The notes beneath the pieces are model-generated. The model was not told the DNA's origin, did no database searches, and saw only the letters and a list, made by a program, of their open reading frames with translations. Position numbers and translations under genes: made by a program. Shown here one piece after another: positions 46,099 to 54,853 of a DNA stretch of 64,000 nt (its first letter is position 1; every line of letters starts with the position of its first letter). The stretch spans positions 4,340,001 to 4,404,000 of the forward strand of contig CAKKNE010000001.1 in the NCBI GenBank assembly GCA_918797485.1, given 5' to 3'. The DNA comes from Pelagomonas calceolata. Lineage: Eukaryota > Sar > Pelagophyceae > Pelagomonadales > Pelagomonadaceae.

Positions 46099-46560
46099 TT
46101 AACAACGTACGCAAGCGCAATGCAAAGCGCCACAGAGCCGCAGCAAAATGACCTGGAACTCTTCCGCGCGGTGCGATCGGATCAAGTCCTCCGCGGGTGC
46201 GGAGATGACCAGGAGGCGGTGGGGGCGCCCGCCCGGCGTCGTGTCCTTCGTGAGGCGGAACGACACGGACTTCTTCTGGAGTAGTAAGGACCGCGTCTGT
46301 TGGAGGGGCGACGGTCCCTGGTCGGGCTCATCTTCTGCATCCTCGCCGTCGCCGTTGCTGCCGGACCAGACCTTGGCCAGCTCTCTTACACCATCCTCGG
46401 AATTCAATTTGGACAGGGTCTTAAAACTCACCTGCTTGCGCATCGCGAGCCTCTGTTTTTCCTTGCCCTCAGGCGCTGTTCTGGCCACGAGCAGCGGCGA
46501 GACGCTCGCGCCGGTCGAGCGCGAGGAGCTGAGAACTACTTTGAGGGCCTGGGTCATCAT
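46099..46560 (-). CDS. Small hypothetical protein
   Basis: This ATG-initiated frame of 153 residues (MMTQALKVVLSSSRSTG) has a gene-like, charged composition with two similar segments, MRKQVSFKTLSKLN and LQKKSVSFRLTKDT, resembling R/K-x-V-S-F phosphatase-docking motifs (PP1 RVxF type: KQVSF and KSVSF). The C-terminal end (EEFQVILLRLCGALHCACVRC) looks like intron read-through: CAG|GTCATTTT there could be a splice donor, so the real 3' end may lie elsewhere. An opposing frame on the plus strand (46148-46633) is less convincing. PP1 binding is a speculative reading. Confidence 0.4.
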   Translation of the reverse strand: MMTQALKVVLSSSRSTGASVSPLLVARTAPEGKEKQRLAMRKQVSFKTLSKLNSEDGVRELAKVWSGSNGDGEDAEDEPDQGPSPLQQTRSLLLQKKSVSFRLTKDTTPGGRPHRLLVISAPAEDLIRSHRAEEFQVILLRLCGALHCACVRC

Positions 46561-46968
46561 TCTGTTCCGAGCGTTTCTCCGCGTACGCAGCTTCGCCGAC
46601 GCAAGAGTTAGTCTAGCGTTCGTGACCGCTTAAGTACTCTCTCTCTCCTCCAGTGGAGTGAATTGCCCGGCCGAGACGCGGCGCTGGGCGATTGATTGCG
46701 GCGCGTCGGCGGGGTTAACAGTGGCTCGTTCCGGTGTGGGATTACCTGTTAATCACCGGTGGCGTCGGCCAGGCGGAGCGGCGTAGCGGCGGGCCGCAGA
46801 CAGAGAGCGATGCTAAATCAAAATGGGCCAGTTTACGTCGTCCGCTTCAGAGCGTCGCCGCGTGGCCGCGGTTGGCCTGTTCTGAAGTTCACGTATCGCA
46901 GAGGTGCCCGTATGCCCAGGTCTCGCCAAGCGCCCAATCACCCCAATCACGCAAGCTCCCGGAGCAAG
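46561..46968. other. Intergenic flank left of the mobile element
   Basis: About 400 bp with no supported gene, between the small minus-strand gene and the target-site repeat of the large element. Confidence 0.3.
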
Positions 46969-46975
46969 CACAAGG
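46969..46975. repeat. Left target-site duplication CACAAGG
   Basis: Immediately outside the left inverted repeat; identical to 54537-54543. Confidence 0.75.
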
Positions 46976-47004
46976 CTTGCCTATTTTTTAGCTATTAATT
47001 AAAT
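46976..47004 (+). repeat. Left terminal inverted repeat (29 bp)
   Basis: AT-rich; exact reverse complement of 54508-54536. Confidence 0.95.
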
Positions 47005-47967
47005 CGGTCCGTTTGGCCCAAACCCGAACCTTCGAAATTCCCCTTTTGCTCGGCGCACGCGGCATGGTTGCAGCTTCGGCCGCGCAGGCGTCGTTTCGGG
47101 TCCCTTGGCTTGCGCCTCGTCGCTTACAGCGCTTAAAACGGTGCCGGATTCGCTCGTATTCGAACCTGGGCTCTGCGACGCGAGGCTCCGTAACGCGCCG
47201 CGCTCGCCGCTGAGGGGCGCGCGGGCCGCGCTGACGGCGCGGAGGGGAGGCCCAGGGTCATGTGCGTCGACGCTGCGACCGGCGGCTCCCCTAGGTCTAC
47301 GGCCGGCGACATATCCGTCGGGGCCGAAACGCCGGTTTCGGTCGGACGCGGCCGACGCAGCAGGAGCTGCATTACGGCTGGACGCGACGGTGCCGCGCGA
47401 AGCGTCGCATGTCGGCCGGCAGTCCGACGGCCCGTGAAGGTCGGCGGTGACCGAGGGTCACTTTCCCGCCGTGACCATGGCCTACGAGCGCGAGAAACGG
47501 GTCGCGCGGCGCGCGGGCGGCGACTTCGAGGCGCGGCTCCACGTCGTCGAGCTGGCGACGCGTCGCGTACTGTTCGGGCTCGAGTGAGGGCCACTCGAAG
47601 TGCATCCAAATCCGCGCGGAACGGGTCGCGGTTTCATGACGGTCCCGGCGGAGTCGTTCTGAGGAGCGTGCGTCTGTGCGGAGCAACGTCGGGTGACGGA
47701 AGCCCCACCGCAAGCTGTAGAAACCGCTCGGGTACTTACGGGAGTCGATCGGCCTTGGGCGGGCCGAGGCCGCGAGGGTGTTTTCGGGCGACGGCGTCGG
47801 GCCACGTACTGGCCGTCTTCGCGCCGCAAACCCGTCCCGCGGCCATGGGCTCGTCGGAAGACCGTGGCGCGCGGCTTTGGCAGGGCCGGGCCGCCGCCGC
47901 GCGCGGGGGCCGCGCCCTCTGTAGTTGTGACCCCACTAATTGTATAGAAAGACGTCACAAGAACAGT
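47005..47967. other. Left subterminal region of the mobile element
   Basis: 963 bp of high-GC sequence with overlapping Arg-rich frames in all directions and none convincing. It probably holds the 3' UTR of the 773-residue gene and subterminal binding sites for a transposase. Confidence 0.4.
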
Positions 47968-50289
47968 TTAATCGGCTGGTATGTAGCCAGCCATGCGGCC
48001 GGATTTCGTTGGGCGTTGGTAGATAGGCTCTGGTGGTGGCGTTGGCGGCGGCGGTGGCGGCTCGACGATTGGTGGCGGCGCGGGCGCGGGAACAGGAGCT
48101 GGCGGCGGCGTAGGAGCGGGCGCGGGCGCGGGCGCGGCGCGACCGGCCGGCGGGTTCGAGTAGAGCTGTGTAAAGGCCATGGGATCGTAAACTCGGGTGG
48201 CGGCGCGCGGCGGCGGCGCCTCGGCGGCGATGGTCGCGAGGCCCGCGCCGCGCGCTAACGCGTTGATGGTGTGTGTGGAGATCTCCAGCTCTAGGTGGCC
48301 GCGGTCTCCCACGGCGAAGAGCTCCGGGCGCTTCAGCAGGCTCCGCTGGGACGCCATGCGTCGGCACGCGAGGCGCTCCGCCGCGTCGCGACACGCGACG
48401 ACGAGCGCGTCGCCCGGCGACCGCGAGAGGTAGTCCGCGCGCACGGTCTGCGTCGTGGCGCCGAGGCCCAAGCAGCCCGGCCGCATGACGTGGGTCTCGA
48501 GGAGCATCGCGGCCGTCGCCGTCTGGCGGGCGGCCGGCGCATCTGGAAACAGAGCCTCGGACGCCAGCTTTGTCGCCGTGGCCTCGTCGACCCGCGCGCG
48601 CGCGAGGGCCGCGTCGTAGGCCGCCTGCTCTCGCTCGACGGCGTCCGCGGAGGCCTGGGCTTCCGCGCGCGCCGCGACCTTCCGCGGGTGGTTGTCTGGC
48701 AAAGACCACCAGAGCAGCGAAGCGTCGGACATGCGCTTGCTCGACGCGAGGCGCCCGTCGATGGCCGTGTCCAGCTCGCCTCGGGCCACAAAACACAACC
48801 AGACGTTCGTCGGCTTCGTGACGGGCCTCGCAAGTAGGAAGTGTCGCGGCACGTGCGTCTTGAGCCGCGCGGCGAGCGCCAGCGCGTGGGACACGGCGTC
48901 ACCGGCCCATGCCATCGCGCAGCGGGGCGGCATCCCCGCCGCCAGGTGACCGGAGATCAAAACGACGGTGAACTTCAGGCCAATACCCTTGCTCGCGACC
49001 GTCGTCGAGCCGCCGTCGTGGATGATGCAGAAGTTCTCGCACCGGCGGGCGACCTTGCCGAGCGCCTGGGACCGGATACAGTCGAGGACGCGCAGGGCCT
49101 GGTGTCCCCACGACCCCGAGAACTTCATCTCCTTCGTCGCGCACTTGTCCCGTAGGACAGCCGTCGCCTTGCTCGCGGAGAGCCCGTACGAGGTCAGCAG
49201 GCGGTCCAGCTCGACGATATGGACCACGGGGATCGGCGTCCGCCCGTTCAGTAACGCGTCCGTGGGCAGACCGTCCGTAGGCTGGCGCCGCGCCAGCACG
49301 GCGGCCGCCGTGGCGGCGGCGACGTCTCGCCGTAGGCCGAGAAGCGCTCGTCGAAAGTCGACGATGGGCAAGTTGGACGGAAGCATCGGGAGCCACCCGT
49401 TCGACGCCGCGGCGCGGTCTTTGTAGGTCTTGCGCGCGGCTCGAATGGCTCGGGCCGCTGGTCTCGTGACCCTCCGTTGATTCGGCACCGCGTCCGCGAA
49501 GATCTCCTCGAGTTGCGACCGCGTCATTGCCCAGCCCGTATTCACAAAGTAACGCCGCGCCTCGGCTTCGGCGCGGCCCACGTTCCAGCGTTTTTCCAGG
49601 GCGTGTAGCACAAATTCGTAGGCGGCGGCGGCCTCGAGCGGCGCGCAGACCGACGACGCCGTCGCGAGCGGCGCGGCGCCCGGCGCCTCGGGCGGGACCG
49701 GCGCGATCACGGCGAGCCCTGGTCTTCCGCTCCGCGGCGCGCCCGCGGCCGACGCGGCCGGCGCCCGGGCAACAGGTTGCTGCTGGCGCTGGGCGCCGGT
49801 CGCGGTGGCCTGAGACCGCTTCGGCGCGGTCGTGCGGCCGTCGCGCGCGTTTGGCGCGATCTCGCCCAGCGACTGGCGCCGGGGCGTGGCCGCCGCCCGT
49901 GTTCCGGAAGCGGCAGGCGCGCCCGCGGGTGTAGGCGTCTGCCCCGGGGCGCGCGGCGCGTTCTCGTCGACGCCGCCGCAGCGCGCGAGCGCTCGACTCA
50001 GAACGGCGCGCGTGGCGTCCCAGCAGCGCGTCGTGCTGTTCGTATGAAAGTCCGCCCCGCTCGCCATCACCTCGCCGGGAAAGTTTGCGCCGCACTCCTT
50101 GGAGTGACTTTGTCTGCAAAACCACGACATCCACGCGCTGTAGGCGCCGGGCGAACTGGTGTTCAGTCGCGCCGCGTCGAGGGACACGAGGAGGGCCTGG
50201 CAGCGGTCCTTAGCCCTCATCCGCTGCGGCAGGTCTACGAGCTGCGGGCTGGCGCCAGGACTGAACGGCGTCCCGCTTCGGAGTGCCAT
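47968..50289 (-). CDS. Mobile-element protein A, 773 aa, no known family
   Basis: The ATG at 50289 begins MALRSGTPFSPGASPQL. Near the N-terminus is a Cys/His cluster (WFCRQSHSKECGANF ... FHTNSTTRCW) that could bind zinc. A low-complexity Ala/Pro linker (residues ~100-210) follows. The ordered middle (~215-560) has RRYFVNTGWAMTRSQLEEIF, KEMKFSGSWGHQALRVLD, CENFCIIHDGGSTTVASKGIGLKFTVVLISGHLAAGMPP and NVWLCFVARGELDTAIDGRL. HDGGSTT with surrounding beta-rich sequence could be part of a nuclease fold, but I cannot place a full DDE or tyrosine set. The C-terminus is strongly Pro-rich and ends SGRMAGYIPAD. It is divergent from protein B and inside the TIRs. Confidence 0.75.
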   Translation of the reverse strand: MALRSGTPFSPGASPQLVDLPQRMRAKDRCQALLVSLDAARLNTSSPGAYSAWMSWFCRQSHSKECGANFPGEVMASGADFHTNSTTRCWDATRAVLSRALARCGGVDENAPRAPGQTPTPAGAPAASGTRAAATPRRQSLGEIAPNARDGRTTAPKRSQATATGAQRQQQPVARAPAASAAGAPRSGRPGLAVIAPVPPEAPGAAPLATASSVCAPLEAAAAYEFVLHALEKRWNVGRAEAEARRYFVNTGWAMTRSQLEEIFADAVPNQRRVTRPAARAIRAARKTYKDRAAASNGWLPMLPSNLPIVDFRRALLGLRRDVAAATAAAVLARRQPTDGLPTDALLNGRTPIPVVHIVELDRLLTSYGLSASKATAVLRDKCATKEMKFSGSWGHQALRVLDCIRSQALGKVARRCENFCIIHDGGSTTVASKGIGLKFTVVLISGHLAAGMPPRCAMAWAGDAVSHALALAARLKTHVPRHFLLARPVTKPTNVWLCFVARGELDTAIDGRLASSKRMSDASLLWWSLPDNHPRKVAARAEAQASADAVEREQAAYDAALARARVDEATATKLASEALFPDAPAARQTATAAMLLETHVMRPGCLGLGATTQTVRADYLSRSPGDALVVACRDAAERLACRRMASQRSLLKRPELFAVGDRGHLELEISTHTINALARGAGLATIAAEAPPPRAATRVYDPMAFTQLYSNPPAGRAAPAPAPAPTPPPAPVPAPAPPPIVEPPPPPPTPPPEPIYQRPTKSGRMAGYIPAD

Positions 50290-50508
50290 GGGTCACAGAG
50301 CCGCCGCTACGCACAAATGGCCCCCCAGCGGGGCCCCTGCGGCCGTGAGAGCTGACAACGGAGAGAGCAAATACCCGTCCCGAGTCAAACGGCCGCGCGG
50401 AGCACGCAGGCTTCGACAGAGGCGTCCGAAGGACGCGTCTGAACGCGTGGCTTCGTCGTTGCTGCCGAACGGGAGGCAGGAAAAAATGAGGCCAAGCTTT
50501 GCAGGACA

Positions 50509-53500
50509 ATGCAGGACCCCACCGACGCTCCTGAGGCACCGGGGTACGAAGTGCGAGTCGTAGTCGTCGGTCCGAACGTCGTGCTACGCCTGAAAGCCAT
50601 CCCTAGTTGGCCTGTGTCGTTTCTGAAGCAGGTCCTAGCCAATGCTCTCGTGGAGATTGCGGAGTTGCCCGGCCTCGAAACAGCCGAAAATGTGGTCCCG
50701 AGGATGCGCCTTGGGCGCCTGGAGTACAGCTTCAACGACGCCAACCAGCTTTGGATGTATGGACTGGGCACGGCTCCGGGACGGCCGCTCTGGATCGAGC
50801 TGCGCGGCGTCGGCGCGCAGTCTTATACCGTGGGTTCGAACGAGCCGGGCGAGTCCAGCTTCTGGGCGCCTCTGGCCGGGCGCGTCCATCGAGGCGGCAC
50901 CGAGACCGGCCAGAGCATTACCGACAACATCGTCGAGGCGTGCGACGCCGTTCTAGGTACCGAAGAGATGGACTGGGTTCTGGCGGAAACGGTGGCGGTC
51001 ACGGCGGACGGCGCGGCCACCGCTCAAAAAGCGCGGTACTGGTTGGAAGCGATGAAGGCCAACGGGTCCACGGAAGCTAGCTCTGGAGTTATGGGCATCG
51101 TGGCCGTCCGCGTCCGCGACGCGCCCCTGCGCGACGACGATCCTCCGCAGGTATGTGGCTGCCACATCGTGCACGACGGTGTGTGCTACGCATGTGTGGC
51201 CGGCTCGCATCGCCACCCGACGTGGAACCGCCAGAACAACAATTCGGTCCTCGTTTACAACCTCGAGTACGTCGCCCCGTGTAAACGGAACTTCGACGTG
51301 TCGCCGCGACGCCGCGACGGCGTCCGCGCGACGCCACGCCACGAAGACGCCGCGCGCAACTTCAATGAGAGCGCGCCGCTACGGATTGGCGCACGCGCGC
51401 GTCCGACGCGAGGCCGACGCAGGCATGTTTCCAACTATCTCCACAACAACTTCCCCGAGCTCGAGCTCGAGGGCATCATCCCGTACTGCCCCATGGGCCA
51501 AGAAACGCGCTGGGGCACGTTCATCTCCGTAGCGTGCTACCTCGTCTCGTTTCGCTCCCTGCTCATCGCGGCCGTCCGGGGCCTCTTCGCGCGGCGCGGA
51601 ACCACCAGCGTCGCGTCCGACGCGAACGCCCGGCTCCTGGAGGTCATGCTCACGGACCCCTCCATGTACATGCAGCTCGTGGTCCTCGCGGAGTTCGGCT
51701 TAGGCGTCGCGATGCCTTTTATTATGTGGATGCAGCAACGGCACGGCCACCGCGCGATGGTCGCCCCACCGGCGTTCAAGCTCGAGTCGCCTTCACATTG
51801 GGAGTCACACTCCCCGCCGTCGACGCGACGGCGCGATCGCCCTGACTGCGTCCGTTCGAATGCTCGGGGTTTTCCAGGACCGCGGTCGACGTACCACAGG
51901 AGATCCACTCCCAAATCCTCAAGCACCTCACATTGTGTGGGAGCGTGCTCGCAGAGCCCGCCAATTTCTTCGCGAACGCGTACCACGAGGCCGCGGCCGT
52001 CGGGTTCTCCGCCGCGGCGCTCGCCGCGGTCGTCAAGAGCATCGTCCAGCCCTACGAGAAGTACATCTCGAACCGCCTCTCGTTCTGGTTTCGCTTGCCC
52101 TTCGCCTGGCCGCTCCTCTGCGACGAGGACTACGGCCTCGGCTTCGCCAAGGCCCTCGTGGACTTGGTCGCGAAAGGGGTCCTCAAGGGCGTCACGGGCA
52201 CCAAGGTCGACCAGTGCGGCATCCTCGGCGACCAGGCCCTCTGGGGCATGGTCTGCCGCTTCGCCGAGGGCCACGAGGCCCTCGCGGAGGAGGCCCGCGA
52301 CAGAGTCATTCTTACACCGCGGCCCGCGCCATCGACCATGCCTGCTCGATCTCTCCGCACTCACACACAAAAACGCGACGCGCGCGCGCGACGCGCGCGC
52401 GCACGCCTCGAAAAACGCCACCGCGACGCGCGGCTTCCCCCGCCCGAGGCGCGGCCGGCCATCACCGCGACGTCGCGCAGGTCGTCTCCGCCATCATCAA
52501 GGTCTTCGACCACATCCCCATCCACTCGGCGCTCGCGGAGATCGCCGTCAAGGCGTGCCGCAACGCGGACATCAACGAGCTCCTGCACCAGGTCGGCTTC
52601 GGCGCCGCCATGCGACGCGCCCTCCTCGAGTTCCGGCTCGACGATTTTGTCACGGAGAAGGCCGCGTCCGACGCGCGCCGCGACCTCACGCGCCAGGATC
52701 TCGACCGGCGCTCCGTCTTGGAGAAGCGCCAGGCCGAGGTGCGCGACGCGCTGTGCACCACGCACGAGGCGCTCTTCGGCGACAACGCGGACCCGGTCGC
52801 CGTGTGCGAGCGCCTCGCCCAAGAGAGCAGCGCGTACTACCGCGGCGACGCGGCGTCCGTCGAGGGCCAGCTCGACCGCCTCGGCCTCGACGACGCCGCC
52901 GCGGCGCCCCCGACCAACAGGGAGGCGAGGGAGGCGGCGTTCCAGGCGTCGTCGTGGCGCCTGCTCGAGCCGCTCGCGCCGGTGCTCCTCTTCGTCTTCC
53001 AGCAGCTCGTCCTCGACCGCTGCATCAACAACAGCGACGTTCCGGCGCATCTCGCGTGGGTCCTCGCGCGGGCGCCGGCCGCGGAGGACGACACCCCCGA
53101 CAAGGTGACGTGCCGCTTCTGTTCGCGGGCCTGGACATCGGCACGCGGCGCCCGCGGCGCCTGTGCGCACGTCCTCAAGGACCACATCCACCTCAAGGGC
53201 CCGCGCGCCCTCGGCTTCTTCCAGCTCCTCGTCGGCGACGGCCTCGAAGCGTACGAGCTGCCCGAGACCACCGTCGTCCACGTCTTCGACTACGCCACGG
53301 CCACCCCGCTCACGTTCCTGGACGCCTACGTCGTGCCCAAGGTCCTGCCGGCGCTGATCACGGTCTTCGGCCAGGCGCGGGCCCACCACCAGTCCGACGC
53401 GACCGAGCCGCTGGACCTGGTCGCCGCCCTGCGCGCCCAGTTCCCGCCGGCGCCCCCCGCGAAGCCGCCGACGCGGTCGTACCTCGACGCGCTCGTCGCG

Positions 53501-53764
53501 CGCCACGCCGCCGCCGGAGATGATCTCGAGGAACCGCCCCGAGCCGCCCTCGTGGACGTCGTGAAGTTCCTGCCCGCGCTCGTCATCACGAAGCTCGTCG
53601 GCGCCGCCGACCCAGCCGCGCCGCTGGCGCCGGCCCAAGTCCGGGACCGCGAGACCCTCCTGACGCTCAACGCCGGCGTCAATGAGGACCTGGCGCACCC
53701 CGAGCACCGCGCGCTCACACCTAGCGTGAGCCCGGCCGACCGCTTCCCGGCCGACCGGCCTTAG
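50509..53764 (+). CDS. Mobile-element protein B, ~983 aa, three exons, no known family
   Basis: Exons 50509-51771, 51900-52304 and 52481-53764 give 983 residues in one frame. The N-terminal ~100 residues (YEVRVVVVGPNVVLRLKAIPSW) look folded and beta-rich; AETVAVTADGAATAQKARYW follows near 165-185. A Cys/His cluster, CGCHIVHDGVCYACVAGSHRH, lies near 218-240. After it come predicted helices (SVACYLVSFRSLLIAAVRGLF). Exon 3 has a likely BED/C2H2-type finger, CRFCSRAW ... CAHVLKDHIH, near residue 765. Such fingers are common in transposases, but no catalytic triad is obvious. Intron 2 (52305-52480, GT-AG) is clear by frame and removes a GC-rich stretch; intron 1 (51772-51899, GC-AG) is tentative. 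Confidence 0.65.
51772..51899 (+). mobile_element. Possible introner (GC-AG) in mobile-element gene B
   Basis: This 128-nt segment shifts the frame and ends CCACAG before GAGATCCAC. GCGTTCAA at its start matches 5 of 8 bases of the following exon. It has the GCCGTCGACGCGACGG core. The donor is inferred from phase. Confidence 0.5.
52305..52480 (+). mobile_element. Intron with introner core in mobile-element gene B
   Basis: A 176-nt GT-AG intron in phase 0 joins ARDR to VVSAII. It carries CGCGCCATCGACCATGCC-type core sequence and long CGCG runs, but its ends are diverged (4 of 8 for the duplication). Confidence 0.6.
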
Positions 53765-54507
53765 CTCCCTCCCGCGCGCCTCGTCCAAAGCCCCGTGATC
53801 AAATCCGGCCGGCAAGCGCCCCCGACGGGGGGTTAGACCCGCGCGGGGCCAGTAGGGTAATTGTTGTTTCTTTGAGTACAGCTGTCGGCCACGGTGAGAG
53901 GCGCGCGCGGCCGGCGCGCGCGGTGCTCTCCTCGAGGAAGACTCCGCGACCGCGAACAGCACGATCACGGCCACCGCGGCGCCCGAACTCATTTGCGCCC
54001 TCGACGCCTTCGCCATCGCGGCCGCCGTAGCGCCGCGGCTCCGCCGCCGAGCCCGGCTCACACCCTGGACCGTCGGCGCGGCACGCGCTGGCGCGATTCA
54101 ATCCCCGCAGGAGGCCTCGCCGCCCTCGTCCGCCGTCGCCGCCGCTCCGCCGCAGGGCGCACGCAAAAAGCCCGAGCCGGCGCCGGCGGCCGTTTCGAGG
54201 CGACACACGCTCGCGCGCAGCCGCGGAACCGCTCGCGCCCAGCCCCGGCGACGTGGTCAACCCACGGTATCGGTCCTGGGGTCGCGCGACGCTCCTAGGC
54301 TAAGGCCGGCGGCAGCGCAGGCGTCGCACACGAGAATGGCTCGTTCTCGGCGTCCGCCGCCGCAGATCTCACAAAACTTTGACGGAGGCTCGTCGAGAGG
54401 TCAAAGATGACGATCCCAATCGCTCATCCCTCTACGATGCGCAGCGGCCGTGAACGGGACGTTTTTGTCAAAAGCGAGGCGGCAGCGAGCCGCAGCGAAA
54501 CCACGCA
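53765..54507. other. Right subterminal region of the mobile element
   Basis: 743 bp after the stop of gene B. It has several Arg/Ala-rich frames of low quality and a small inverted repeat, CGAGAA...TTCTCG, near 54329-54347. No gene is supported. Confidence 0.4.
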
Positions 54508-54536
54508 ATTTAATTAATAGCTAAAAAATAGGCAAG
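54508..54536 (-). repeat. Right terminal inverted repeat (29 bp)
   Basis: Exact reverse complement of 46976-47004. Confidence 0.95.
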
Positions 54537-54543
54537 CACAAGG
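54537..54543. repeat. Right target-site duplication CACAAGG
   Basis: Directly follows the right inverted repeat; identical to 46969-46975. The rest of the gap to 54853 shows no gene. Confidence 0.75.
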
Positions 54544-54853
54544 TTAGACAAGTTAACTTTTTCTTCATCCATGCTTACCGCGACGGACGTATGCTATCTC
54601 AGTTTGATCCAATGGACGGCGTCCCGCGAAACCCGCACCCACCCAAAAAACGCTCGAGCTCAGCGCCAGGCTGTGGGCCTGTGGCCATCCAGCAGCGCTC
54701 CGGACGCGCAGCCGTCGAGGCGAACGGTTCCAAGGGAAATCGTTCGAAGGGCCTCCGTGCGAACGGTTGGCTGTCCGACGGGTAGTACTACCCGAGCTCA
54801 TTGGGCAGCCCCATCACACAACGACCACCGGACGGCACGGCACGTAAACCAGG

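Larger units (their letters stand above)
46976..54536. mobile_element. 7.56-kb TIR-flanked mobile element with two divergent genes, family unassigned
   Basis: The ends are perfect 29-bp inverted repeats: 46976-47004 begins CTTGCCTATTTTTTAGCTA and ends TTAATTAAAT, and 54508-54536 is its exact reverse complement. They are much more AT-rich than their surroundings. CACAAGG immediately flanks both sides (46969-46975 and 54537-54543), a 7-bp target duplication; because the right end of the element reads GCAAG and the left flank does too, the match can be stretched to 12 bp. Inside are a 773-residue gene on the minus strand and a three-exon, 983-residue gene on the plus strand, starting 219 bp apart and pointing outward. 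Neither shows a recognisable transposase core, so this may be a new DNA transposon group. The perfect ends suggest a recent insertion. Confidence 0.85.

Noticed and set aside
46148-46633. Plus-strand frame opposite the small gene at 46099-46560
   Set aside because: Less ordered composition and no motif; the minus-strand frame starts with ATG and has repeated VSF segments.
47260-48258. Plus-strand frame of 332 codons at the left of the mobile element
   Set aside because: Arg/Ser/Gly-rich throughout, overlaps the end of gene A antisense and shows no domain-like pattern.
52361-54061. Long minus-strand frame of 566 codons
   Set aside because: It is the antisense of exon 3 of mobile-element gene B, with an Arg/Gly/Val-rich composition typical of GC-rich shadows.
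53799-54260. Minus-strand frame of 153 codons near the right end of the mobile element
   Set aside because: Gly/Arg-rich with no structure-like pattern, and it spans subterminal DNA.
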